A program made the translations under genes and the position numbers. The notes beneath the pieces are model-generated. The model saw only the letters and a list, made by a program, of their open reading frames with translations, made no database searches and was not told the origin of the DNA. This document shows, piece after piece, positions 52,182-60,779 of a stretch of DNA of 64,000 nucleotides (position 1 is the stretch's first letter; every line of letters starts with the position of its first letter). The stretch is from Bacteroidia bacterium (GTDB taxonomy: Bacteria; Bacteroidota; Bacteroidia; Flavobacteriales_D; Crocinitomicaceae): contig JAUICI010000001.1 of NCBI GenBank assembly GCA_030427935.1, positions 62,001-126,000 on the forward strand, in the 5' to 3' direction.

Positions 52182-53375
52182 ATGGCAGGCATTGATAACT
52201 ACAATTTCTCAGGCAAAAGAGCCCTAATTCGAGTTGATTTTAATGTACCCTTAGATAAAGAAACGCTGAAGGTAACAGATGATACTCGTATAAAAGCTGC
52301 GCTCAAAACAATCAATAAAGTACTTTCGGATGGAGGCGCTGTAGTTTTGATGTCGCATTTGGGAAGACCAAAAAGTGGACCAGAGGAAAAATTCTCTTTG
52401 TCTAATATTGTCTATAAAATCGAAGAATTACTTGGTCAAAATATACTATTTGCGGATGATTGCATTAGCGATACAGCTTTTGAAATGACAGGTAATCTTG
52501 AAGCAGGAAAAGTGGTTCTTTTGGAAAATTTAAGATTCTACCCGCAAGAAAAAGAGGGAAATGAGTCCTTTGCAAAATCACTTTCCAATCATGGAGATGT
52601 TTATATCAATGATGCCTTTGGTACTGCCCACAGAGCACATGCGTCTACAGCAGTTATTGCCAAGTTTTTTCCAAATGACAAAATGTTTGGTTATCTAATC
52701 GAAAGAGAAATCGAATCGGTGGACAAAGTTTTGAATTCAGACGAAAAGCCGCTTACGGCGATCGTTGGGGGAGCGAAGGTATCTTCGAAAATCACGATTA
52801 TTGAACAACTCTTAGAGAAAGTAGATAATATCATTATTGGTGGAGGAATGGCTTTTACTTTTATCAAAGCTCAAGGTGGAAAAGTAGGAAGTTCTTTGGT
52901 TGAGGACGATTTTCTGAACACCGCAAATGATATTTTATCCAAATCAAAAGAGAAAGGTGTCAATGTCTACTTACCCACTGACGCCGTGGTAGCGGATAAA
53001 TTTGCTGAAGATGCCCAAAAGAAAACGACAGATATCTTTACTATAGAAGAAGGTTGGATGGGATTGGATATAGGTCCTGACTCAACAAAAGCATTTGAAA
53101 AAGTCATTTTGGAATCGAAATTGATTTTATTTAACGGACCAATGGGAGTTTTTGAAATGGACAGTTTCCAAGATGGAACAAAAGCGATTTCAAATGCAAT
53201 CGCCAAATCGACTTCAAATGGCGCGTTCTCTGCTGTAGGTGGCGGTGATTCGGTTGCAGCGATTAATAAGTACAATTTGAAAGATCAGGTTTCCTTTGTT
53301 TCTACGGGAGGTGGCGCAATGCTAGAATATTTGGAAGGAAAAGAATTGCCTGGAATAGCAGCAATCAGAAACTAG
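52182..53375 (+). CDS. pgk: Phosphoglycerate kinase
   Basis: 397 residues from the ATG at 52182 (MAGIDNYNFSGKRAL). It transfers phosphate from 1,3-bisphosphoglycerate to ADP in glycolysis. Motifs: RVDFNVPLD, LMSHLGRPKSGP, VLLENLRFYPQE, INDAFGTAHRAHAS, GGAKVSSKI, FNGPMGVFE, and the C-terminal STGGGAMLEYLEGKELPG. A TTG six codons upstream extends the frame but lies in the promoter box. It follows the tatA operon in the same direction with its own promoter. Confidence 0.97.
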   Translation: MAGIDNYNFSGKRALIRVDFNVPLDKETLKVTDDTRIKAALKTINKVLSDGGAVVLMSHLGRPKSGPEEKFSLSNIVYKIEELLGQNILFADDCISDTAFEMTGNLEAGKVVLLENLRFYPQEKEGNESFAKSLSNHGDVYINDAFGTAHRAHASTAVIAKFFPNDKMFGYLIEREIESVDKVLNSDEKPLTAIVGGAKVSSKITIIEQLLEKVDNIIIGGGMAFTFIKAQGGKVGSSLVEDDFLNTANDILSKSKEKGVNVYLPTDAVVADKFAEDAQKKTTDIFTIEEGWMGLDIGPDSTKAFEKVILESKLILFNGPMGVFEMDSFQDGTKAISNAIAKSTSNGAFSAVGGGDSVAAINKYNLKDQVSFVSTGGGAMLEYLEGKELPGIAAIRN

Positions 53376-53397
53376 TTTTTTTTACGAGGTGAATTGA

Positions 53398-54078
53398 TTA
53401 CTCTTCTTCTCGAATAAAGACATTTTCCAATTGAAAATATTTTTGAACTCCAGGAAAATCAAAAAATTCAGGGTCTTTTATGCGGATTGACTTTACCATT
53501 GTTGTTTCATCTACCTGAAGAAACTGAGAAGAAAGCGTATCGTTCTTAATGTTGAATCGGTATTGGTCAAAACTGTAATATTCGATGGATTTTTCGTTTA
53601 GATACAATTGCGATAATTGAAATGTGGAATCTGTTAAATCTTTGGACGATAGAAGAAATGTATGTTCATCCATTTGTTTTAATGCATATTCCCCATTAAA
53701 AGAGAACACTTCATTTTTATATGGATAGGCGAAATGATAAATGCCCGATTCTAAAACTACAGGCAAGGAATCATTTTCTTTTACTCCAAAAATATGCTTA
53801 TTTCGAATCGAATACTTTTCGCTTTTTTCAATCTTTTCTTTTTCCATTTGCATCATGACTGCAGTAATTTTGAATATACCGCGACTATTGATTTCCATCC
53901 AAGCTAAATTGCTCGTATCCCGATAGCGACCATGCCAGTCTTTTTTGATTTTTTTGATGGAGTTTTTTGATTCTGGTTGCGAATGTAGGAATAGGATCGT
54001 TGTATCTTGTTGAGTAAGAATCGTGTTTGAAAGTATGAGAAAACTTCCAAAAAGAAGAATTTTAACTAGGTTTGACAT
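53398..54078 (-). CDS. Hypothetical secreted protein
   Basis: 226 residues with a signal peptide (~1-22; ILLFGSFLILSNTILTQ). Not recognised. The mature part is beta-rich and charged, without Cys: KKDWHGRYRDTSNLAWMEIN, IFKITAVMMQMEKEK, VVLESGIYHFAYPYKNEVF. It resembles small periplasmic proteins common in Bacteroidota but I cannot name a family. Convergent with pgk (22 bp apart) and divergent from recJ (24 bp between start codons). Confidence 0.65.
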   Translation of the reverse strand: MSNLVKILLFGSFLILSNTILTQQDTTILFLHSQPESKNSIKKIKKDWHGRYRDTSNLAWMEINSRGIFKITAVMMQMEKEKIEKSEKYSIRNKHIFGVKENDSLPVVLESGIYHFAYPYKNEVFSFNGEYALKQMDEHTFLLSSKDLTDSTFQLSQLYLNEKSIEYYSFDQYRFNIKNDTLSSQFLQVDETTMVKSIRIKDPEFFDFPGVQKYFQLENVFIREEE

Positions 54079-54102
54079 AGTCTAACAATTTAAACCTAAA
54101 TT

Positions 54103-55824
54103 ATGCATAAAAGATGGATATTCAAAAAGGAGCCAGACCCCAAACTTCTTGATCAACTAACCAATGATCTTAAAGGGGACCAAGTCGTGGCTCGATTATT
54201 ATTGAATAGAGGAATTACGAATTACGAAGAAGCCAAATCATTCTTTAATCCGACCTTGGATGATCTTCATGACCCTTTTCTTATGAAGGACATGAAAGAA
54301 GCAGTTGAAAGACTGGATCAAGCTATTGATAATGAGGAAAAAATCATGGTCTACGGGGATTATGACGTGGATGGCACCACTTCTGTAGCCCTTGTATATT
54401 CTTTCTTAAATCAAGTCTATGAAAACCTGGAATTCTATATTCCGGATCGATACGAAGAAGGGTATGGGATTTCTTTTAAGGGAATTGATCAAGCCAAAGA
54501 ATCCGGTAGCACCTTGATTATTGCACTTGACTGCGGAATTCGTGCAATTGATAAAGTCGAATACGCAAAAGAGAAAGGAATTGATATCATCGTATGTGAT
54601 CACCATACCCCTGGAGAATCCATTCCAGATTGTATTGTTTTAAATCCAAAACGGAAGGATTGTGAGTACCCATATAAATATCTGTCAGGTTGCGGTGTTG
54701 GATTCAAGTTCATGCAAGCTTTTTGTCAGACCAATTTAATGGATGAGTCCTTACTGTTTCAATTTTTAGATCTTTTATGTATTTCCATAGCCGCCGATAT
54801 TGTTCCCATCACCGGAGAAAACAGAGTTTTGGCACATTTTGGTCTAGGGCATCTGAATGAGTATAAAAGAGCAGGTATATTCCAACTTTTGAGAACGGGT
54901 TCGAAAGAGAATCAGGATTTGACCATAGAAGATATTGTATTTACAATTGCACCCAGAATCAATGCTGCCGGAAGAATTTCTTCAGGAAAAGAAGCGGTAG
55001 AATTATTGACAACTGAAGACGAGCAATTCGCCTATGAGATGGCTGTTCAAATTGATGCTTACAACCAGGAAAGAAGGGAAATCGAAAAGGATATTACAGC
55101 TGAAGCCATTTTGAAATTGGAGGAAGACGATCATAAATTCACCAATGTTGTGGCAGACTCCAATTGGCATAAAGGAGTGGTTGGAATCGTAGCTTCAAAG
55201 ATTATCGAAAGGTATCGATACAGACCTACAATCGTTTTTGCTGAAGTAGACGGAATGTTTGTTGGATCTGCCCGATCCGTGGATAAATATTCTGTATATG
55301 ATGCTTTATTGGAATGTGATGATTTAATTGAAAAATGGGGTGGTCATGCAGCAGCAGCCGGACTTTCCGTTAGCAAAGATAATTTTCAGGCCTTTCGCCA
55401 GCGATTTGAAGAAGTGGTAAAGGCCACAATAACCGAGGATCAATTAGTCCCCGAAGTTGAAATCGAAATGAATTTAGATTTTGCAGAATTGAATAAAGGA
55501 ATGGATTCGGACGGACGGACCAAGCTTATGCGAATCATATCTAGAATGGAACCCTTCGGACCAGACAACATGAAACCGATTTTTAGGACAGGAAATGTTT
55601 TGGATACAGGATCTCGATTGGTTGGGGATGATCAAAACCATCTAAAACTCGATTTGTTTCAAGAAGGTGATATGGCTAATAAAGTTGGTGGGATAGGTTT
55701 TTTCATGGGACAAGAGTATTTAGAAAAGATCCAAAAAGGTCCTTCCGAGATCGTTTATACCTTAGAAGAAAACCACTGGAACAATAAGGTTTACCTTCAA
55801 GTAAATGTTAAGGACATCAAGTAA
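54103..55824 (+). CDS. recJ: Single-stranded-DNA-specific 5'-3' exonuclease RecJ
   Basis: 573 residues, the usual size. DHH phosphoesterase motifs: YGDYDVDGTTS (84-94), ALDCGIR (~141-147), CDHHTPGE (165-172), SIAADIVPI. The DHHA1 part has GGHAAAAGLS, and a C-terminal OB-like domain follows. RecJ degrades single-stranded DNA in recombination and mismatch repair. The start ATG is the first in frame and lies just 24 bp from the divergent neighbour. Confidence 0.96.
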   Translation: MHKRWIFKKEPDPKLLDQLTNDLKGDQVVARLLLNRGITNYEEAKSFFNPTLDDLHDPFLMKDMKEAVERLDQAIDNEEKIMVYGDYDVDGTTSVALVYSFLNQVYENLEFYIPDRYEEGYGISFKGIDQAKESGSTLIIALDCGIRAIDKVEYAKEKGIDIIVCDHHTPGESIPDCIVLNPKRKDCEYPYKYLSGCGVGFKFMQAFCQTNLMDESLLFQFLDLLCISIAADIVPITGENRVLAHFGLGHLNEYKRAGIFQLLRTGSKENQDLTIEDIVFTIAPRINAAGRISSGKEAVELLTTEDEQFAYEMAVQIDAYNQERREIEKDITAEAILKLEEDDHKFTNVVADSNWHKGVVGIVASKIIERYRYRPTIVFAEVDGMFVGSARSVDKYSVYDALLECDDLIEKWGGHAAAAGLSVSKDNFQAFRQRFEEVVKATITEDQLVPEVEIEMNLDFAELNKGMDSDGRTKLMRIISRMEPFGPDNMKPIFRTGNVLDTGSRLVGDDQNHLKLDLFQEGDMANKVGGIGFFMGQEYLEKIQKGPSEIVYTLEENHWNNKVYLQVNVKDIK

Positions 55825-55828
55825 ATTT

Positions 55829-55945
55829 GAATTACGTCCCGATAGCTATCGGGATACGAATTACGAATTACGAACCGAGCCGTAGGCGAGCTGCGCCACC
55901 GCTAAAGCTATAGCGCACGCGGTCATCGACCGATAGGGAGATAAT
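55829..55945. repeat. GC-rich palindromic intergenic element
   Basis: The 18-bp perfect palindrome TCCCGATAGCTATCGGGA (55837-55854) sits inside a tract of GAATTACG/ACGAATT direct repeats (to ~55873). A much more GC-rich stretch follows, with inverted repeats such as ACCGC...GCGGT (55898-55923) enclosing GCTA...TAGC. No open frame of significance. It looks like a dispersed intergenic repeat (REP/MITE-like), but copies elsewhere in the genome cannot be tested here. Confidence 0.55.
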
Positions 55946-56030
55946 TATGAATTAGTCAGTTTTATTCTTAATCCAATTATTTGAAAATGAGTTTGATATT
56001 TCTTTGTTTGGTTTTCAAATGACTTAAACT

Positions 56031-56055
56031 AAAAAAGCCTCGCGTAAAGCGAGGC
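56031..56055 (-). terminator. Terminator of the acyl-CoA dehydrogenase gene
   Basis: On the minus strand GCCTCGC-tttac-GCGAGGC is followed by TTTTTT, 66 bp after the stop. Confidence 0.9.
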
Positions 56056-56087
56056 CTCTATTTCTTTTCCTATATTCTATTATCCTA

Positions 56088-56105
56088 TCCCAATAGCTAA
56101 AGGGA
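56088..56105. repeat. Degenerate copy of the 18-bp palindrome
   Basis: TCCCAATAGCTAAAGGGA differs from the palindrome at 55837-55854 at only three positions. Distance between the copies is 251 bp. Confidence 0.4.
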
Positions 56106-56120
56106 CTGCAATTTGAGTTC

Positions 56121-57308
56121 CTATAGTTCTCTTTTGAATGCTGGAATTCCAGTGATATCCATACCCGTGATCAACAAGTGGATATCGTGCGTTCCTTCAT
56201 AAGTCACAACAGACTCCAAATTCGCCATATGTCTCATGATCGAGTATTCGTTTGTAATACCCATGGCTCCATGAATTTGTCTAGCCTCTCTTGCGATCTT
56301 CAAGGCGATTTCTACATTATTTCTTTTGGCCATCGAAATTTGAGCTGAAGTTGCTTTTCCTTCATTTCTCATCTGACCTAATCTTAGAGTCAACAATTGT
56401 GCTTTTGTGATTTCTGTAATCATTTCAGCCAATTTCTTTTGAGTTAACTGGAATGAGGCAATTGGCACATCAAACTGCGTTCTTTCCAAAGAATATCTTA
56501 AAGCAGAATCATAACAATCCATTGCAGCACCAAGAGCTCCCCAAGCAATTCCAAATCTTGCAGAATCCAAGCAGCTGAGTGGCGCTCCAAGTCCAGATCT
56601 TCCAGGCATCAAATTCTCTTTTGGAACTTTTACATTATCGAAAATTAATTCCCCAGTAATTGAAGCTCTTAATGAGTGTTTTCCATGCATTTCAGGTGCA
56701 GAAAAACCTTCCATTCCTTTTTCAACCAAAAGACCCCAAATTCTTCCTTCTTCATTTTTCGCCCAAACAACAGCAACATCTGCTATCGGCGCATTTGAAA
56801 TCCACATTTTAGCGCCATTCAGTAAATAATGGTCACCCATGTCTTTAAAATTGGTAATCATTCCTCCCGGGTTTGATCCATGATCTGGTTCAGTTAAACC
56901 AAAACATCCAATCGCTTCGCCTGTTGCCATTTTAGGCAACCACTTTTGTTTTTGCTCTTCTGATCCGTATCTCCAAATCGGATACATAACTAAAGAAGAT
57001 TGAACCGATGCGGTAGATCTTAAACCAGAATCACATCTTTCCAATTCCTGCATGATTAAACCATATGAAATTTGATCTAATTCCGGACCACCATATTCAG
57101 CTGGGATATAAGGACCGAAAGCTCCTATTTCACCTAAGCCTTTGATAACTTGATTCGGGAATTCAGCTCTCTCATAATAATCTTCAATGATTGGAGATAC
57201 TTCTTTTTTGATCCAGTTTCTAGCGGATTCTCGGATTAATTTATGCTCTTCAGTAAGCATTTCATCCATATTGTAATAATCAGGATGCACGTATTGATCT
57301 GTAGCCAT
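56121..57308 (-). CDS. Glutaryl-CoA dehydrogenase-like acyl-CoA dehydrogenase
   Basis: 395 residues. FAD-dependent acyl-CoA dehydrogenase with the glutaryl-CoA subfamily signatures: ERCDSGLRSTASVQSSLVM with Arg97, which corresponds to the glutaryl-carboxylate-binding Arg of GCDH; GCFGLTEPDHGSNPGGM; SCLDSARFGIAWGALGAAMD; and catalytic base Glu371 in TYEGTHDIHLLITG. GCDH oxidises and decarboxylates glutaryl-CoA to crotonyl-CoA in lysine/tryptophan breakdown. The soluble enzyme is monocistronic, with its own -7 box and terminator. Another short-chain dicarboxyl-CoA substrate cannot be excluded. Confidence 0.9.
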   Translation of the reverse strand: MATDQYVHPDYYNMDEMLTEEHKLIRESARNWIKKEVSPIIEDYYERAEFPNQVIKGLGEIGAFGPYIPAEYGGPELDQISYGLIMQELERCDSGLRSTASVQSSLVMYPIWRYGSEEQKQKWLPKMATGEAIGCFGLTEPDHGSNPGGMITNFKDMGDHYLLNGAKMWISNAPIADVAVVWAKNEEGRIWGLLVEKGMEGFSAPEMHGKHSLRASITGELIFDNVKVPKENLMPGRSGLGAPLSCLDSARFGIAWGALGAAMDCYDSALRYSLERTQFDVPIASFQLTQKKLAEMITEITKAQLLTLRLGQMRNEGKATSAQISMAKRNNVEIALKIAREARQIHGAMGITNEYSIMRHMANLESVVTYEGTHDIHLLITGMDITGIPAFKREL

Positions 57309-57328
57309 CTGTTTTAATTTTAAAGCAA

Positions 57329-57336
57329 CAAATTTA
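57329..57336 (-). promoter_or_regulatory. -7 box of the acyl-CoA dehydrogenase gene
   Basis: TAAATTTG on the minus strand, an exact TAnnTTTG, 20 bp before the ATG. Confidence 0.55.
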
Positions 57337-57402
57337 GCTTTTTTTGTTAAAATTCATTCTTTATAGCTAACAATCTGGGCGAACTAAAGTTTACAGTTTT
57401 CG

Positions 57403-57410
57403 TATCTTTG
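57403..57410 (+). promoter_or_regulatory. -7 box of the DUF4271-hemD operon
   Basis: TATCTTTG, exact TAnnTTTG, only 7 bp before the ATG at 57418, which implies a very short 5' leader. Confidence 0.5.
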
Positions 57411-57417
57411 ATAAGAA

Positions 57418-58104
57418 ATGCCGTATCCAGTATTAGATATAGTTCAGGAACCAAGAGTAACGAATCATTTAGAGGTATTATTCTGGCCTCTGGTTTTAAC
57501 AATGATTGTCATTGCTCTGGTTCGGTTTCAATCAATTAAAACCTTGGACTCCATTTTTCGAATTGCGGCTAATAACGGGCACATGCACCTGTATTTGAGA
57601 GAAGGATTTAGTCTCAACAGCATATCTTCTATTTTATTGCAAATCAACTTCTTTATTGTACTCGGAATTATAAGTTATTCGATTTACGATCACTTCTCGG
57701 GAATGCAAGAAATACGATGGGATATATTTCTAATTTGTTTAACCGCACCTTCTGTCTTTTATCTTATAAAATTTATTTTAGTCCAGTTTTTAAGTTTTCT
57801 TTCGGATACTCAGAATGGATTTTTTGAATATTTGACTAACTACAAAGTCTTTTTCCAAATTCAAGGAATTGTACTATTACCAATTGCTTTGGCCTTAATT
57901 TTTGTGGATCACCAAATGCAATATTATTTGGTGCTCATAGCAATTGTTATTATTGGATTAATCAGTGTCTTCAGAACCGTTCTCTCTTTGCTCTATGCAT
58001 TTCGTTATGGTTTTTTTGTTCTATACATTTTTTTGTATCTTTGCACCCTCGAAATTTTGCCGTTGGTCGTATTTTTTAAGTTATTCGACGACAGAATTTT
58101 ATGA
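57418..58104 (+). CDS. DUF4271 integral membrane protein
   Basis: 228 residues with about six hydrophobic helices (among them ~22-40, 66-90, 146-166, 173-198, 203-222). Tryptophan and Tyr/Phe are common near the N-terminus (EVLFWPLVLTM) and the last third is very hydrophobic. It matches the Bacteroidota-specific DUF4271 family in layout and position: this gene commonly precedes hemD in Flavobacteriales. Molecular function unknown; a link to heme synthesis rests on the neighbour only. Confidence 0.75.
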   Translation: MPYPVLDIVQEPRVTNHLEVLFWPLVLTMIVIALVRFQSIKTLDSIFRIAANNGHMHLYLREGFSLNSISSILLQINFFIVLGIISYSIYDHFSGMQEIRWDIFLICLTAPSVFYLIKFILVQFLSFLSDTQNGFFEYLTNYKVFFQIQGIVLLPIALALIFVDHQMQYYLVLIAIVIIGLISVFRTVLSLLYAFRYGFFVLYIFLYLCTLEILPLVVFFKLFDDRIL

Positions 58105-58141
58105 GATAGCGAAAGTTTTAGACAATTAAATTCTACAGAAA

Positions 58142-58879
58142 TTGAGTATTAAAACAATTTTGGTATCGCAACCCAAGCCAGAGGGAGAAAAATCACCTTA
58201 TTTTGATTTAGCGGATAAATGTGGATTGCAAATAGATTTCAGATCTTTCATCCACGTTGAGGGGGTTGATGTGCAGGAGTTCAGAAAGCAAAGAGTAGAC
58301 TTCAAGGATTTCACGGCTGTAATTTTTACAAGTAGAACTGCGGTTGACCATTTCTTTAGAATGGCCAAGGAAGTTCGATTTACAGTGCCCGACACCATGA
58401 AGTACTTTTGTCTTTCAGAATCTACAGCTTACTACTTACAGAAATATGTAGTGTATAGAAAAAGAAAGATTTTCTTTGGTAAAAGAACGATTTTAGATCT
58501 CATCGATGCACTTAAGAAAAACAAAGACGAGAAGTTCTTACTTCCATGTTCAGATATTCTAAGACAAAGAATTCCTGACTGCTTGGAAGAACATAATATC
58601 CAATTTACAAAAGCGGAATTGTACAGAACCGTGGCTAGTGATCTTTCGGATCTTGCAGATATTAAATATGACATGCTTGTATTTTTTAGTCCATCAGGAA
58701 TTGAATCTTTATTTAAAAATTTCCCTGATTTCAAGCAAAATGACACGAAAATTGCAGCATTTGGTCCGACTACAGCTAAAGCAATCAAAGAGCGAAATTT
58801 AAGATTGGATGTGCATGCTCCACAACCTCAGTTTCCCAGTATGACTATGGCAATTGAGAATTTTGTGAAGAACGCTTAG
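58142..58879 (+). CDS. hemD: Uroporphyrinogen-III synthase
   Basis: 245 residues, TTG start 37 bp after DUF4271. Bilobed HemD pattern: ILVSQPKPEGEKSPYFDLAD at the N-terminus, AVIFTSRTAVDHFF (~60-73), KFLLPCSDILRQRIPDCLEE (~125-144), DMLVFFSPSGIESLF (~175-189) and AAFGPTTAKAIKERNL. It closes and inverts ring D of hydroxymethylbilane. Sequence conservation is low in this family, so the call relies on the whole pattern and context. Its last 35 bp overlap the convergent GT9 gene. Confidence 0.88.
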   Translation: MSIKTILVSQPKPEGEKSPYFDLADKCGLQIDFRSFIHVEGVDVQEFRKQRVDFKDFTAVIFTSRTAVDHFFRMAKEVRFTVPDTMKYFCLSESTAYYLQKYVVYRKRKIFFGKRTILDLIDALKKNKDEKFLLPCSDILRQRIPDCLEEHNIQFTKAELYRTVASDLSDLADIKYDMLVFFSPSGIESLFKNFPDFKQNDTKIAAFGPTTAKAIKERNLRLDVHAPQPQFPSMTMAIENFVKNA

Positions 58880-59852
58880 CCCAAAACTCAGAAACTTTTT
58901 CTTTTATTTCAGGGACACTTTGTTCTTGCATGCAATTGAAGTGCTTTTTCGGACATTCTTGATAACCAATTTTCGAACATGGTCTGCAGTTCAGATCATC
59001 CACTTCATGGATGGAAAATTTGTTTTGAGGCAGGTAGGGGTACATTCCAAAATCCGGAACAGTATTTCCCCAAATTGAAACAATTTGACATCCAAATGCA
59101 GCTGCAATATGCATTAATCCGGTGTCGTTACATACCACAACTTTGGATTTTTGCAATAAGTAAGCTGAATCAAGTAAATTGATTTTCCCACAGAGTGAAT
59201 GCACATGTTCAAACTCTTGAGAAATCTCATTTCCTTCTTCCTCTTCTTCAGGCCCTCCTAATAAAAGAATGGGCTGATCTATTTGTTGGCATAATTCCAA
59301 CAGTTTGTCTTTTGGAAACCTTTTGGTATTGAATTTAGCCCCAATTACAAGAGCAACATATTCAGATGGAATTGGAAAATCATTGAAATGGAAAGCATAA
59401 TTGTCTGGAAAATGAAAATCCAAACCTTTTTGATCATTTTGAATACCGAAATCATCAAGTGTTTCCAGATAACGATCAACTACATGCTTTTCTGGCAACC
59501 GATTTTTCTTGAAGTTAACGAGTACCCACTTTTCAATATTGAGTTTTTTAAACGAATAGGATTTTACACCCAAAGCTTTTTTTACCCTTATGGTTCTTAA
59601 ATTATTGTGAAGATCAATGATGTAATCAAAGTTTACCTTCTTCAATTCTTCAATTGTATCTTTTGTAGAATCCTCCAGGACATGCACTTGATCCACGTTC
59701 GGATTGTATTGAACTAAATCAAGATAAGCTTTCTTCGTTAAGTAGTGGATTTCAAGCGCTTCCGAAAATTGGGCTTTCAGGCATCTCAGTACCGGACTTG
59801 TAAGCACGATATCACCGATTGAACTAAACCTTATGACAAGAAATTTCACCAC
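58845..59852 (-). CDS. Glycosyltransferase family 9 (heptosyltransferase-like)
   Basis: 335 residues, GTG start. GT-B fold: FSSIGDIVLTSPVLRCLKAQ (9-28), DYIIDLHNNLRT, VALVIGAKFNTKRFPKDKL and the donor-site CNDTGLMHIAAAFGCQIVSI followed by WGNTVPDFG. Known: GT9 enzymes transfer ADP-heptose or related sugars to lipopolysaccharide core. A Cys-rich C-terminus (NCRPCSKIGYQECPKKHFNC) is typical of the Bacteroidota members. No other LPS genes nearby. It overlaps hemD by 35 bp tail to tail. Confidence 0.92.
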   Translation of the reverse strand: MVKFLVIRFSSIGDIVLTSPVLRCLKAQFSEALEIHYLTKKAYLDLVQYNPNVDQVHVLEDSTKDTIEELKKVNFDYIIDLHNNLRTIRVKKALGVKSYSFKKLNIEKWVLVNFKKNRLPEKHVVDRYLETLDDFGIQNDQKGLDFHFPDNYAFHFNDFPIPSEYVALVIGAKFNTKRFPKDKLLELCQQIDQPILLLGGPEEEEEGNEISQEFEHVHSLCGKINLLDSAYLLQKSKVVVCNDTGLMHIAAAFGCQIVSIWGNTVPDFGMYPYLPQNKFSIHEVDDLNCRPCSKIGYQECPKKHFNCMQEQSVPEIKEKVSEFWAKRSSQNSQLP

Positions 59853-59858
59853 TCACTA

Positions 59859-59866
59859 CAAATATA
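59859..59866 (-). promoter_or_regulatory. -7 box of the GT9 gene
   Basis: TATATTTG on the minus strand, exact TAnnTTTG, with only 6 bp to the GTG start at 59852. Confidence 0.6.
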
Positions 59867-59874
59867 AAATATTG

Positions 59875-59905
59875 TTGAAATCTAGTAGCAGCACTCGTAT
59901 ATTTG
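59875..59905 (+). promoter_or_regulatory. Promoter of tatD
   Basis: TTG (59875-59877), 20 bp, then TATATTTG (59898-59905), a full consensus promoter. Only 4 bp separate the box from the ATG at 59910. Confidence 0.75.
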
Positions 59906-59909
59906 CGCC

Positions 59910-60680
59910 ATGGAAATAATCGATACACATTGCCATTTATATTCAGACCAGTTTAAGGAAGATTTGGATGAGGTGATCTCAAGAGCGAAGCAAAATAAGC
60001 TTACACAAATCATCCTCCCCAATATTGATGAGGATTCTTTTGAAGCCATGCATGGATTATATGCGAAAGATCCCACATTCTTTTCAATGGGAATCGGAAT
60101 TCATCCTTGTTCGGTAAAGAAAGAATTCCAAGGCCAAATGGATTTCGTTCGCAAAGAGCTTGAAACGGGGAAATATATTTCCGTCGGTGAAATAGGTATT
60201 GATTTGTATTGGGATCAAACGCTTGTGGAAGAGCAAAAACAAGCTTTTCGTGAACAAATTCAGATGGCTAAAGAATTCGATTTACCCATCATTATCCATG
60301 CACGTGATTCCATGAAGGAAATTTTCGAGGTCCTGGATTCTGAAATTGATGAGAGCCTGAGAGGTGTTTTTCATTGTTTTATTGGAGAAGAGGAGGAAAT
60401 CAAGAAAGTCGATTCCTATAAAACCTTCATGTATGGTTTAGGAGGTGTATTGACTTTTAAAAATAGTAGTTTAAAAAATTTCATTGATTTAATTCCAAAT
60501 GATAAAATGCTTTTGGAAACCGATGCACCTTATTTAGCACCAGTTCCATATAGAGGGAAAAGAAACGAACCTTCTTATACAAAAAATGTTGCCCAATTTT
60601 TGGCAGACCTCCAATTAATGGAATTAGATGAGGTGGCGGAATTAACGACCAATAATGCACGAAGATTATTCCGTTTGTAG
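59910..60680 (+). CDS. tatD: TatD-family metal-dependent hydrolase
   Basis: 256 residues. Metal-binding DTHCHL with His7 and His9, Glu in VGEIGIDLYWD (~89-99), His in IIIHARDSM, His in GVFHCFIGEEEE, and Asp in LETDAPYLAPVPYRGKRNEP. TIM-barrel nuclease of the TatD/YcfH group, active as DNase in known members; true cell role is uncertain. A near-leaderless transcript is likely from the promoter position. Confidence 0.93.
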   Translation: MEIIDTHCHLYSDQFKEDLDEVISRAKQNKLTQIILPNIDEDSFEAMHGLYAKDPTFFSMGIGIHPCSVKKEFQGQMDFVRKELETGKYISVGEIGIDLYWDQTLVEEQKQAFREQIQMAKEFDLPIIIHARDSMKEIFEVLDSEIDESLRGVFHCFIGEEEEIKKVDSYKTFMYGLGGVLTFKNSSLKNFIDLIPNDKMLLETDAPYLAPVPYRGKRNEPSYTKNVAQFLADLQLMELDEVAELTTNNARRLFRL

Positions 60681-60720
60681 CTGTTTAATCAATGATAGGG
60701 TCAGATTAGTACTTCATTTC

Positions 60721-60750
60721 TTGTTTTGTAAAATTATTGACGTAGATTTG
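60721..60750 (+). promoter_or_regulatory. Promoter of ansA
   Basis: TTG (60721-60723), 19 bp, then TAGATTTG (60743-60750), full consensus, 29 bp before the ATG at 60780. Confidence 0.75.
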
Positions 60751-60779
60751 AGTTCATACTTCAGACAAAAGTAGTTTCA

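Noticed and set aside
55875-55945. GC-rich stretch after recJ as a tRNA or structured RNA gene
   Set aside because: No cloverleaf, anticodon stem or CCA-like end could be drawn; the repeats fit an intergenic element better.
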